A program made the translations under genes and the position numbers. The notes beneath the pieces were generated by a model. The model had not been told where the DNA came from and searched no databases. It saw only the letters and a program-made list of their open reading frames with translations. From Streptomyces sp. G-G2 (GTDB lineage Bacteria; Actinomycetota; Actinomycetes; Streptomycetales; Streptomycetaceae), in assembly GCF_030063135.1 (NCBI RefSeq), contig NZ_JASISO010000061.1, positions 1 through 37,786 of the forward strand: 37,786 nt of DNA, read 5' to 3'. Below, piece after piece: positions 23,854 to 31,829 of the stretch (positions are counted from its first letter, which is position 1; every line of letters begins with the position of its first letter).

Positions 23854-25664
23854 GATGCCCGTCCTGGGTCGTCGTTCTTCGGATCGGCCGCGTCAGCCCG
23901 GCTGACGGATGCCACCGTCTGCGGGTCGAGGTCGAAAAGTTCACGCAGCGCCTCGGCGTACCCGGCGCCGCCGGGCTCGCTCGCGAGCTGCTTGACGCGC
24001 ACGGTCGGCGCGTGCAGGAGCTTGTCGACGACGCGGCGTACGGTCTGGGTCACTTCGGCCCGCTGCCGCTCGTCGAGGTCGGGTACCCGGCCGTCGAGCC
24101 GCGCCACTTCCACGGCCACCACTTCGGCGGCCATCGCGCGCAGGGCGACGACGGTGGGGGTGATGTGCGCCGCCCGCTGGGCCGCCCCGAAGGCGGCCAC
24201 CTCGTCGGCGACGATGGTGCGTACGGCGTCCACGTCGGCGGCCATCGGCGCGTCCGCGGAGGCTTCGGCGAGCGACTCGATGTCGACGAGGCGCACGCCG
24301 GGGATCCGGTGCACGGCGGCGTCGATGTCGCGGGGCATCGCCAGGTCGAGGAGCGCGAGCCGTACGTCCGCCCCCGCGTCCCGGGCCCGTCCGGTACGGC
24401 GCGGCTGCCGCTGGGCGGCGGCCTCACCCTGGTCGGCCCAGGTTCCGTGGAGTTCGAGCGCGTTGGCGTCGACCCCGGTGAGCGCGGTGCGCCCGTCCGC
24501 GCTGGGCGCGTCGAACCCGACGGGACACCCGTCCAGCTCGGCGACGGCAGCAGCGGTCAGCGTCCGCGCGGCCCCGGCGTCGGCGATCCGCCCACCCGCC
24601 TCGGCGGCGGCGACGAGCCGAGCGACAACCGCGGCACTACCGAGCCCGGCGGCCACCCGCGTCGCCCCACCACGAGGCGCACCTTCCAGCCCCGTCCGAG
24701 CCGCACTCTCCAGCCCCGTCCGAGCCGCACTCCCCAGCCCGGCCGAGGCACTCTCCAGCCCCGCCGGCGTTTGAGGCGCGGGGTCCGGGGCGGAGCCCCG
24801 GGAGCCCCGCAGGGCACCCCCGGCCCCGGCCTCGGCGTCGCCCACGGCCTTGGCCACGTCGTCCCCGGTCAGCACCAGCCCGGTGGCCCCGGTACAGGAA
24901 ACGACCACGTCGACTCGTGTCAGCTCACCGACCACGTCCCCCATGCCGACGACCCGCGCGGCAGAGCCGCCCGCGGCCAGGATCTCCACCAACCGCTCGG
25001 CCCGCGCAGCGGTACGGTTCGCGACCGCGATCTCCGCGATCCCGACCCGCGCCAGCGTCGCCGCGGCCAGCGAGGACATCGACCCGGCGCCGATCACCAG
25101 GGCGCGCCTGCCCGCGGCCCACTCGGCCACCGGCACGCGCCCGGCCAGCTGCTCCAGCCCGAAGGTGACGAGGGACTGCCCGGCCCGGTCGATGCCGGTC
25201 TCGGAGTGCGCCCGCTTGCCGACCCGCAGGGCCTGCTGGAAGAGGTCGTTGATCAGGCGGCCCGCGGTGTGCAGTTCCTGCCCGAGCGCCAGCGCGTCCT
25301 TGATCTGGCCGAGGATCTGGCCTTCGCCCACGACCATCGAGTCCAGCCCGCACGCCACCGAGAAGAGGTGGTGGACGGCCCGGTCCTCGTAGTGCACGTA
25401 GAGATAGGGAGTGAGTTCCTCCAGCGCGACCCCGCTGTGCTGCGCGAGGAGCGTGGACAGCTCGGCGACACCGGCGTGGAACTTGTCCACGTCGGCGTAC
25501 AGCTCGATCCGGTTGCACGTGGCGAGCACGGCCGCCTCGGTCGCCGGTTCGGCGGCCAGGGTGTCGTGCAGCAGCTTCGCCTTGGCATCGGTGGAGAGCG
25601 AGGCGCGTTCCAGCACGCTGACAGGGGCGCTGCGGTGGCTCAGCCCTACGACGAGCAGACTCAT
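23850..25664 (-). CDS. hemA: Glutamyl-tRNA reductase with large internal insertion
   Basis: A 604-aa GluTR, which reduces glutamyl-tRNA-Glu to glutamate-1-semialdehyde, the first committed step of C5 tetrapyrrole synthesis. The catalytic domain has SHRSAPV, the nucleophile Cys50 in ATCNRIELY and GEGQILGQIK. The NADPH domain has VIGAGSMSSLAA (190-201) and VANRT. Residues about 275-432 are an Ala/Gly-rich insertion absent from typical GluTR (about 420-470 aa); the fold resumes at LALLDLAMPRDID (437-448). The C-terminal dimerisation domain follows. The insertion includes a repeat-derived segment at 288-330. ATG 25664 overlaps the rex stop (ATGA), and the stop overlaps the hemC start. Confidence 0.95.
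   Translation of the reverse strand: MSLLVVGLSHRSAPVSVLERASLSTDAKAKLLHDTLAAEPATEAAVLATCNRIELYADVDKFHAGVAELSTLLAQHSGVALEELTPYLYVHYEDRAVHHLFSVACGLDSMVVGEGQILGQIKDALALGQELHTAGRLINDLFQQALRVGKRAHSETGIDRAGQSLVTFGLEQLAGRVPVAEWAAGRRALVIGAGSMSSLAAATLARVGIAEIAVANRTAARAERLVEILAAGGSAARVVGMGDVVGELTRVDVVVSCTGATGLVLTGDDVAKAVGDAEAGAGGALRGSRGSAPDPAPQTPAGLESASAGLGSAARTGLESAARTGLEGAPRGGATRVAAGLGSAAVVARLVAAAEAGGRIADAGAARTLTAAAVAELDGCPVGFDAPSADGRTALTGVDANALELHGTWADQGEAAAQRQPRRTGRARDAGADVRLALLDLAMPRDIDAAVHRIPGVRLVDIESLAEASADAPMAADVDAVRTIVADEVAAFGAAQRAAHITPTVVALRAMAAEVVAVEVARLDGRVPDLDERQRAEVTQTVRRVVDKLLHAPTVRVKQLASEPGGAGYAEALRELFDLDPQTVASVSRADAADPKNDDPGRAS
24753..24802. repeat. Streptomyces-type interspersed repeat inside hemA
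   Basis: The plus strand reads CTCCAGCCCCGCCGGCG, then TTTGAGGCGCGGGG, then TCCGGGGCGGAGCCCCGGG. I recognise this from memory as a frequent extragenic repeat of Streptomyces genomes, with a GGGGTCCGGGGCGGAGCCCC hairpin-like end. Here it is read in frame as residues 288-304 of glutamyl-tRNA reductase. Next to it (24685-24752) are two or three copies of a related unit, CCAGCCCCGTCCGAGCCGCA. Not verified by search. Confidence 0.65.
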
Positions 25665-26473
25665 GCCGGCATCACCGCCGGTACGTCGCCCTCGGGGCCG
25701 CTCTTGCGCGGCGGGGCGGCGGCGGTGGCCGGGGCCCGGGTCGCGGCGGGCTGCGGCAGGGGGAGCGCGGCGGATTCGCCGCCGGCGGCCTCGGCCGCCG
25801 CGGCGGCGCCCTCGCCCGCCTTGCGCTGCTCGTGGAAGGCGAGGATCTGGAGCTCGATGGAGAGGTCGACCTTGCGTACGTCGACGCCCTCCGGCACCGA
25901 CAGGACGGTCGGCGCGAAGTTCAGGATGGAGGTCACTCCGGCCGCGATCAGCCGCTCGCTGACCTGCTGGGCGGCGCCCGCCGGGGTCGCGATGACCCCG
26001 ATGGAGACGCCGTTCTCCGAGATGATCTTCTCCAGCTCGTCGGTGTGCTGCACCGGCATGCCCGCGACCGGCTTCCCGGCCATGGCCGGGTCGGCGTCGA
26101 TGAGCGCGGCCACCCGGAAGCCGCGCGAGGCGAACCCGCCGTAGTTGGCGAGGGCGGCGCCGAGGTTGCCGATGCCGACGATGACGACCGGCCAGTCCTG
26201 GGTCAGCCCGAGTTCGCGGGAGATCTGGTAGACGAGGTACTCGACGTCGTATCCGACGCCCCGGGTGCCGTAGGACCCGAGGTAGGAGAAGTCCTTGCGC
26301 AGCTTCGCGGAGTTCACTCCGGCGGCGGCCGCCAGTTCCTCGGAGGACACCGTGGGTACCGAGCGCTCGGAGAGCGCCGTGAGGGCGCGCAAGTACAGCG
26401 GAAGCCGGGCGACAGTGGCCTCGGGAATACCTCGGCTGCGGGTCGCCGGTCGGTGAGTTCGGCCAGTTGCCAC
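25661..26473 (-). CDS. rex: Redox-sensing transcriptional repressor Rex
   Basis: A 270-aa Rex repressor, which binds operators when NADH is low and is released by NADH. The N-terminal winged helix (about 18-85) includes PEATVARLPLYLRAL, VNSAKLRKDFSYLG and GTRGVGYDV. The Rossmann domain has VIVGIGNLGAALANY (98-111), with the GxGxxG NAD(H) motif. A final Ala/Pro-rich tail (from about 225) looks disordered. GTG 26473 has GGAG just upstream. It heads the rex-hemA-hemC-hemD operon, and a Rex operator lies 78 nt upstream, giving autoregulation. Confidence 0.96.
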   Translation of the reverse strand: MATGRTHRPATRSRGIPEATVARLPLYLRALTALSERSVPTVSSEELAAAAGVNSAKLRKDFSYLGSYGTRGVGYDVEYLVYQISRELGLTQDWPVVIVGIGNLGAALANYGGFASRGFRVAALIDADPAMAGKPVAGMPVQHTDELEKIISENGVSIGVIATPAGAAQQVSERLIAAGVTSILNFAPTVLSVPEGVDVRKVDLSIELQILAFHEQRKAGEGAAAAAEAAGGESAALPLPQPAATRAPATAAAPPRKSGPEGDVPAVMPA

Positions 26474-26538
26474 GATGCTCCTGCGGGATGAGCGGGGCTG
26501 CAGGTGGCCTCTTGTCCCAGGACCACCCCGTCGGAAGC

Positions 26539-26567
26539 AGGCTATGTCTTTGTGAACGCGTGCACAA
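26539..26567 (-). promoter_or_regulatory. Possible rex promoter overlapped by the Rex operator
   Basis: On the minus strand TTGTGC (26567-26562) and TAGCCT (26544-26539) are 17 nt apart and resemble the -35 and -10 of a housekeeping promoter. The Rex operator fills most of the spacer and the -35. An alternative is TTGCTC/TATCTT just upstream, so the exact promoter is unsure. Confidence 0.4.
26551..26566. promoter_or_regulatory. Rex operator (ROP)
   Basis: TGTGAACGCGTGCACA matches the Streptomyces ROP consensus TGTGAACNNNTTCACA in all but one defined position (G for T). The flanks extend the symmetry to CTTTGTG ... CACAAAG. It lies 78 nt upstream of the rex start. Confidence 0.85.
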
Positions 26568-26746
26568 AGATAGTGTCCAATTTGTCCGAGCAAAGTGACC
26601 GGGGTCACGCGACCCGGCCACGCCGACGCGGAACCATCGCCGCGCCGAACCCGTTCAAATCCCGAAGGGGGCAAAACGGTGCACACTCCTCATCGATACG
26701 CCCCCGAGACCCCATAAATCGCCCATGATGGTAACCGGCGAACGGG

Positions 26747-27025
26747 TCAAGCCCCCAATGACCGACGGAGCCGGTCAGGGTTCACCCTCCAGAAGGTGTG
26801 CTGTTCGCCATCGATCAGGACCACCGGAATTTGCTCCCAGTACAAGCGGTACAGCTCCGGGTCCTGCGAGATGTCCTTCTTCTCCCACTGCGCCCCCGTC
26901 TCCGCGCACACTTCCTCGATCACTTCCTGGGCGTCGTCACAGAGATGGCACCCCGGCTTCCCGATCAGCGTGACGGTCCGCTCGGCGGCACGCTTCTTTT
27001 CCTTACGGCGCGACAAAGGGCTCAT
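26747..27025 (-). CDS. Glutaredoxin-like (DUF836) protein
   Basis: A 92-aa thioredoxin-fold protein with active site KPGCHLCDDA (a CxxC pair), IPVVLIDGEQ holding the cis-Pro of the fold, and a short C-terminal helix. Such proteins reduce disulfides or bind metal; the partner is unknown. ATG 27025 starts a usual-length protein; an in-frame GTG at 27040 would add five residues. It lies upstream of rex on the same strand, 180 nt before the Rex operator. That fits a redox theme but is not evidence of co-regulation. Confidence 0.85.
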   Translation of the reverse strand: MSPLSRRKEKKRAAERTVTLIGKPGCHLCDDAQEVIEEVCAETGAQWEKKDISQDPELYRLYWEQIPVVLIDGEQHTFWRVNPDRLRRSLGA

Positions 27026-27096
27026 GCATCCATTGTTCACCGCCGGGGAATCCGGCTGGTTCGGGAAGTTCCGAACACAGTGGCTATGCTCGCGTC

Positions 27097-28146
27097 ATGT
27101 CCCGCCCGTCGCCCGACCATCACCCCGGTAGGAGTCCCTTCGGGACGCGTGCCGCATGGGGATGGCTCACCCCCCGTAGGCGCTCCGCCACCGCGCGGAG
27201 CGTACTGGCGGGCGAGGCCTCCGCCGAGGCCGCCCGCAAGACCGCGCTGGCCGACGATCCGGCCGGGATCTCCCTCTCGCTGGACTCCGCGACCCCACCG
27301 GGCCCCGAGGCCGCGGAGCGCGAGGTGCCCGCCGCACCGGCCGCACCCCCGGAGCCGGAGTTCCCCGTCGCGGGCGACGACCTCGCCGCCGCCTTCTTCG
27401 ACCTCGACAACACCGTCATGCAGGGCGCCGCGATCTTCCACTTCGGCCGCGGCCTCTACAAGCGCGAGTTCTTCCGCCGTCGCGAGCTGGCCCGCTTCGC
27501 CTGGCAGCAGGCCTGGTTCCGGCTCGCCGGGGTCGAGGACCCCGAGCACATGCAGGACGCCCGCGACAGCGCCCTGTCCATCGTCAAGGGCCACCGGGTC
27601 TCCGAGCTGATGTCGATCGGCGAGGAGATCTACGACGAGTACATGGCCGAGCGGATCTGGCCGGGCACCCGCGCCCTGGCCCAGGCCCACCTCGACGCGG
27701 GCCAGAAGGTCTGGCTGGTCACGGCCGCCCCCGTGGAGACCGCCACGATCATCGCCCGCCGCCTCGGCCTGACCGGGGCCCTGGGCACCGTCGCCGAGTC
27801 CGTCGACGGCATCTACACCGGCAGGCTGGTCGGCGAGCCGCTGCACGGCCCCGCCAAGGCCGAGGCCGTGCGCGCGCTGGCCGCCGCCGAGGGACTCGAC
27901 CTCGCCCACTGCGCCGCGTACAGCGACTCGCACAACGACATTCCGATGCTGTCCCTGGTCGGACATCCGTACGCGATCAATCCCGACACAAAACTGCGCA
28001 AGCACGCTCGGGCCCACGACTGGCGGCTGCGCGACTACCGCACCGGCCGCAAGGCCGTGAAGGTCGGCGTTCCGGCCGCCGCCGGGGTCGGCGCGCTCGC
28101 GGGCGGCGCCGCCGCCGCGATCGCCCTGCGCCGCCGCCGCAAGTAG
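27097..28146 (+). CDS. HAD-IB (SerB-like) phosphatase, C-terminal membrane segment
   Basis: A 349-aa HAD superfamily IB protein. The catalytic motif is FFDLDNTVMQ (Asp102 and Asp104), after a poorly conserved Pro/Ala-rich N-terminus. The later motifs are VWLVTAAPVE (motif II), KAEAVRAL (motif III Lys) and YSDSHNDIPML (motif IV). A hydrophobic stretch near the end (VPAAAGVGALAGGAAAAIAL) followed by RRRRK looks like a C-terminal membrane anchor. Similar proteins are annotated as phosphoserine phosphatase-like or CicA-like; the substrate is unknown. TATGCT at 27085-27090 ends 6 nt before the ATG, which suggests a leaderless transcript. Confidence 0.88.
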   Translation: MSRPSPDHHPGRSPFGTRAAWGWLTPRRRSATARSVLAGEASAEAARKTALADDPAGISLSLDSATPPGPEAAEREVPAAPAAPPEPEFPVAGDDLAAAFFDLDNTVMQGAAIFHFGRGLYKREFFRRRELARFAWQQAWFRLAGVEDPEHMQDARDSALSIVKGHRVSELMSIGEEIYDEYMAERIWPGTRALAQAHLDAGQKVWLVTAAPVETATIIARRLGLTGALGTVAESVDGIYTGRLVGEPLHGPAKAEAVRALAAAEGLDLAHCAAYSDSHNDIPMLSLVGHPYAINPDTKLRKHARAHDWRLRDYRTGRKAVKVGVPAAAGVGALAGGAAAAIALRRRRK

Positions 28147-28519
28147 TACTCCCCCGCAACCACGGGCTTCCCGCCCGGCGGCAGGGCTCCGCGCGCCCGT
28201 CTCCCGGGCCCGCGACGGGCATTCCCCCACCTCTACCCGCGTCCCGGACGCGGCACTCCGGCATGCCCGACTCGGTCGTGAGCCGCCGTGGAAGCCGCCA
28301 TTCCGCGTGCAGATGTGATCAATAACCGATCACCGAACGCGACTGAATATGCCCTCGACACGCAACAGAAGCGACGGAACCGGTGATTTGAGCAACTAGG
28401 TGTAGCGCTGCCTGTACGAAGCGTTATTCTCCTCAAACGCATGCCACCGCCCATTCGTCGCCACGACGAGTGAACGGTCCCGCACTGCACGTGATGGAAG
28501 CTCTGCCTCTGGGAGTCCC
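28147..28519 (+). promoter_or_regulatory. Upstream region of bldN
   Basis: A 373-nt gap without a supported gene. The first 110 nt are GC-rich with weak GCCCG/CGGGC hairpins that may end the HAD transcript. From about 28310 the DNA is notably less GC-rich, as developmental promoter regions often are. A 10-codon ORF starts at ATG 28441 and stops at 28473, 46 nt before bldN, with no ribosome-binding site. BldD is known to bind the bldN promoter in S. coelicolor, but I could not find a good full BldD box by eye. Confidence 0.45.
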
Positions 28520-29329
28520 GTGTACCCACCTGTCGGGGTTGACGCCTCGGGCCTGGCTACGCTGCGCGCAACGGTCATCGACCATCTGCGTGGCTTCGTC
28601 CCCACCGCGTACGCCGTCCCCGTTTTCGCCGCCTCGGTCCCCGCCGGCCTCGGCCCCGTAGGTCCTTGCTATGCCCTGACGGATGGCGGAGCGACCGTGG
28701 GCAGACGCGGCCGCGCGGGAGCCGGATCAAGCGGCACCAGTACGAGCACGCCGACCACCCGCCGTCCCACCGCGGACAGCGACAGCGCCCGCATGATGGA
28801 TCTGGTCGAGCGGGCCCAGGCCGGCGAGGCCGATGCCTTCGGTCGCCTGTACGACCAGTACAGCGACACCGTCTACCGCTACATCTATTACCGCGTCGGC
28901 GGCAAAGCGACCGCGGAGGACCTCACCAGTGAGACCTTCCTGCGCGCGCTGCGCCGTATCTCCACCTTCACCTGGCAGGGCCGCGACTTCGGCGCCTGGC
29001 TCGTGACGATCGCGCGCAACCTGGTGGCGGACCACTTCAAGTCCAGCCGCTTCCGCCTCGAGGTCACCACCGGCGAGATGCTCGACGCCAACGAGGTGGA
29101 GCGCAGCCCCGAGGACGCCGTCCTGGAGTCCCTTTCCAACGCGGCCCTGCTGGAGGCCGTACGGAAACTCAACCCACAGCAGCAGGAGTGCGTGACCCTG
29201 CGCTTCCTGCAGGGGCTCTCGGTCGCCGAGACGGCCCGGGTGATGGGGAAGAACGAGGGCGCGATCAAAACCCTCCAGTACCGGGCGGTCCGGACCCTGG
29301 CCCGGCTCCTCCCGGACGACGCCCGCTGA
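28520..29329 (+). CDS. bldN: ECF sigma factor BldN
   Basis: A 269-aa extracytoplasmic-function sigma factor. Residues 1 to about 90 are the unusual N-terminal extension that in S. coelicolor is removed by proteolysis. Region 2 starts near MMDLVERAQAGEADAFGRLYDQYS (about 92), with TAEDLTSETFLRAL; region 4 has LNPQQQECVTLRFLQGLSVAETARVMG. BldN directs genes for aerial hyphae, including chaplins, rodlins and bldM. The start is GTG 28520 with GGGAG 5-9 nt upstream. Its anti-sigma factor gene rsbN follows, about 190 nt downstream. Confidence 0.96.
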   Translation: MYPPVGVDASGLATLRATVIDHLRGFVPTAYAVPVFAASVPAGLGPVGPCYALTDGGATVGRRGRAGAGSSGTSTSTPTTRRPTADSDSARMMDLVERAQAGEADAFGRLYDQYSDTVYRYIYYRVGGKATAEDLTSETFLRALRRISTFTWQGRDFGAWLVTIARNLVADHFKSSRFRLEVTTGEMLDANEVERSPEDAVLESLSNAALLEAVRKLNPQQQECVTLRFLQGLSVAETARVMGKNEGAIKTLQYRAVRTLARLLPDDAR

Positions 29330-29360
29330 CCATGACGCTGTGGTCCGATCATCCTTCGTC

Positions 29361-29389
29361 CGTAACCCAAGTGCCGCGTCGCTCGTTGT
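29361..29389 (+). promoter_or_regulatory. Candidate BldN-type promoter of rsbN
   Basis: CGTAAC (29361-29366) and CGTTGT (29384-29389) are separated by 17 nt. Both resemble the -35 (GTAAC-like) and -10 (CGTT-like) boxes of ECF promoters and of BldN targets as I recall them. It lies in the 190-nt bldN-rsbN gap, 130 nt before the rsbN start. A BldN-driven rsbN would make a feedback loop. Spacer and boxes are seen; the sigma assignment is inference. Confidence 0.5.
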
Positions 29390-29519
29390 GCGGAATGCAG
29401 GCTCCCTGTGGACACGCCACGCCCGAAGCCGACCACTCGAAAGGGTGGAAGTGCTCAAGGAAGGCAACCATCCGGACACCCTGGGGAGTCGATCGTCATG
29501 ACGAGAGGAGGTGCCGCCA

Positions 29520-30731
29520 GTGATCGCGAACGTTTCTCCGCACCGGCGGGCGAACGCCTTCGCCCAGGCCCTGGAGGATCGGACCCCGTCCGAATCTTCG
29601 GAACCGGAGCCGGCGGCCGAGCAGTCCGAGGCACCTGCCGAACCTGCCGACCACGACCGGTTGTTGGCCCTGGCGAGCGCGCTCGGCGAAATGCCACGCC
29701 CGCAGATGGACGCCGAGGTCAAAATGGTGCAAAGAGCCCAGCTCATTGCAGCCATGGAGACCATGGTGATGGAGGAGAGGGCCGGGGGCGGTGCCGCCTC
29801 GGACCCTCAGGTGCCCGAACAGCGGACCGGTCGCGGCGCCCACCGGGCGACCCCGCTCCGGAAATTGCGGCCCCGCTCCCGCTGGTCCAAGGGCATCGCA
29901 GCGGGTGGCCTCACGGTCGGTGTGGCCGCGGGAGCCTTCAGCGGAGTAGCCGCTGCCAGCACCGACGCCCTGCCGGGTGACTCCCTGTACCCGGTGAAGC
30001 TGGGCATGGAGGACATCAGGCTGGACATGGCCGACAACGATGCGGGCCGGGGCGAGCTGTATCTCGACCAGGCCTCGAACCGCCTGTCGGAGGCGCGAAG
30101 GCTGATGGAGCGCGGCAGATCGCCGGGCTCCCTGGACCACGAGGCACTCGGCGAGATCCGCCGGGCCCTCGCGGGCATGAAGCACGACGCGGAAGAAGGC
30201 CACCGCCTCCTCCAGTCGGCCTATGAACGGGACGGCTCGCTCGGCCCGATCCAGACCCTGTCGTCGTTCTCCCGCTCCCACCGGGACGCGTGGGGCAAGC
30301 TCCGCGAGAAGCTCCCGGCACAGCTCACGGACGTGGGAGAACAGGTCACGTCGGTCTTCAAGGCCATAGACGATGACGTCGAACCGCTCCAGGGCCTGCT
30401 TCCGAAGCCACCGGAACAGACCCGGGGCTCCGGCTCCCCGTCCACCCCGTCGAAGCCGGGCACCAGCGGCAAACAGCCGTCCGCACCCCCGGCCGCGGGC
30501 ACCGCCCCCTCCCAGGGGACCAGCGGGCCCGCACCCACGCCCTCGGGCTCCCAGCCCCCGGGCACCGGCGGCCTCATCGGCGGCGCCGGCGGCCTGCTCG
30601 ACCCGCCCTCGGCGGGCAGCGGCCAGGTCCCGCCGATCGCCCCGGAGATCCCGAAGCCGGAGATCACCCTGCCGCCCCTGCTCCCGGGACTGCTCCCGGG
30701 CCTGGGCATCAAGGGCGAGAACGCGGAGTAG
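29520..30731 (+). CDS. rsbN: Anti-sigma factor RsbN (membrane)
   Basis: A 403-aa single-pass membrane protein. The N-terminal about 90 residues, starting IANVSPHRRANAFAQALE, match the cytoplasmic sigma-BldN-binding domain. A membrane segment at about 125-148 (KGIAAGGLTVGVAAGAFSGV) follows a basic stretch. The outside part begins with TDALPGDSLYPVKLGMEDI, a DUF5667-like region, and is followed by helices and a Pro/Gly/Ser/Thr-rich tail. RsbN holds BldN inactive in S. coelicolor/S. venezuelae. GTG 29520 was chosen because GAGGAGGTG lies 7-15 nt upstream; an in-frame GTG at 29511 overlaps that site. Confidence 0.93.
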   Translation: MIANVSPHRRANAFAQALEDRTPSESSEPEPAAEQSEAPAEPADHDRLLALASALGEMPRPQMDAEVKMVQRAQLIAAMETMVMEERAGGGAASDPQVPEQRTGRGAHRATPLRKLRPRSRWSKGIAAGGLTVGVAAGAFSGVAAASTDALPGDSLYPVKLGMEDIRLDMADNDAGRGELYLDQASNRLSEARRLMERGRSPGSLDHEALGEIRRALAGMKHDAEEGHRLLQSAYERDGSLGPIQTLSSFSRSHRDAWGKLREKLPAQLTDVGEQVTSVFKAIDDDVEPLQGLLPKPPEQTRGSGSPSTPSKPGTSGKQPSAPPAAGTAPSQGTSGPAPTPSGSQPPGTGGLIGGAGGLLDPPSAGSGQVPPIAPEIPKPEITLPPLLPGLLPGLGIKGENAE

Positions 30732-30739
30732 CCATGACG

Positions 30740-30774
30740 GGTGGGGTGCCGGGACCGAGCCCCGGCACCCCACC
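30740..30774. terminator. Bidirectional terminator hairpin
   Basis: GGTGGGGTGCCGGG (30740-30753) and CCCGGCACCCCACC (30761-30774) form a perfect 14-bp stem with a 7-nt loop. It fits between the convergent rsbN and acyltransferase genes, filling almost the whole 45-nt gap. Confidence 0.85.
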
Positions 30775-30776
30775 GG

Positions 30777-31829
30777 TCAGAAGAACACCGACCGACGCTG
30801 CACCAGCAGCTTGTACAGCGTGTGCTGGATCTGCTCCCGCACCTGGTCCGTCAGGTTGAACATCAGCATCGGGTCCTCCGCCGCCTCCGGCGGATACCCG
30901 TCCGTGGCGATCGGCTCCCCGAACTGGATCGTCCACTTCGTCGGCAGCGGCACCGCCCCCAACGGCCCCAGCCACGGGAACGTCGGCGTGAGCGGGAAGT
31001 ACGGGATCCCCAGCAGCCGCGCCAGCGTCTTGGCGTTGCCGATCATCGGGTAGATCTCCTCCGCCCCCACGATCGAGCACGGCACGATCGGGGTTCCCGC
31101 CCGCAGCGCCGTCGACACGAAACCACCGCGCCCGAACCGCTGCAGCTTGTACCGGTCCTCGAACGGCTTCCCTATCCCCTTGAAGCCCTCGGGCATCACC
31201 CCGACCAGCTCCCCGGCCTCCAGCAGCCGCTGCGCGTCCTCCGCGCACGCGAGCGTGTGCCCGGCCTTGCGCGCCAGCTCGTTCACCACTGGCAGCATGA
31301 ACACCAGGTCCGCCGCGAGCAGCCGCAGGTGCCGCTGCGCGGGATGGTGGTCGTGCACCGCGACCTGCAGCATCAGGCCGTCCAGCGGCAGCGTCCCGGA
31401 GTGGTTGGCCACGATCAGGGCGCCACCCTCCTTCGGGATGTTCTCGATGCCCTTGACCTCGACCCGGAAGTACTTGTCGAACACCGGCCGCAGCACCGAC
31501 ATCAGGACCTGGTCGGTGAGTTCCTTGTCGTACCCGAAGTCGTCGACCTCGTAGTCACCGGTGACCCGGCGCCGCAGGAAGGCCAGGCCGCCCGCGAGCC
31601 GCCGCTCCCAGCCGCTCGGCGCCGCCCGCTCCACCGCGGCCACCGGACCGCTCGGCGCCTCCGGCGCACCGGCCGCCTTCGCACTCACGGTCCCGGTCCC
31701 GGCCCCGGCCCGTGTCCCGGTGCCGGCGCCGGTCCCCGCGCCCGCGTCGGGCTCGGCCACCGCCCGTACCCGCCGGGCCCGCCTGCGCGGCCGGTCCTCG
31801 TCGAACGGAATGACCTTGGCGTCCGCCAC
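30777..31829 (-). CDS. Lysophospholipid acyltransferase family protein
   Basis: A 350-aa protein with a PlsC/LPLAT-type domain in the C-terminal two thirds. The catalytic motif is NHSGTLPLDG, where His and Asp are six residues apart instead of four, as in LPLAT/MGAT-like members. It also has MPEGFKG and TPIVPCSIVGAEE. The N-terminal 100 residues are a low-complexity Gly/Thr/Ala region after a basic stretch. The likely role is acyl transfer to a glycerol-phosphate or related lipid at the membrane; acceptor unknown. GTG 31829 overlaps the upstream epimerase stop by one base (TAGTG), so they form an operon. Confidence 0.85.
   Translation of the reverse strand: MADAKVIPFDEDRPRRRARRVRAVAEPDAGAGTGAGTGTRAGAGTGTVSAKAAGAPEAPSGPVAAVERAAPSGWERRLAGGLAFLRRRVTGDYEVDDFGYDKELTDQVLMSVLRPVFDKYFRVEVKGIENIPKEGGALIVANHSGTLPLDGLMLQVAVHDHHPAQRHLRLLAADLVFMLPVVNELARKAGHTLACAEDAQRLLEAGELVGVMPEGFKGIGKPFEDRYKLQRFGRGGFVSTALRAGTPIVPCSIVGAEEIYPMIGNAKTLARLLGIPYFPLTPTFPWLGPLGAVPLPTKWTIQFGEPIATDGYPPEAAEDPMLMFNLTDQVREQIQHTLYKLLVQRRSVFF

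Noticed and set aside
28441..28473. 10-codon upstream ORF before bldN as a regulatory leader
   Set aside because: No ribosome-binding site and no overlap with bldN; chance is enough to explain it.
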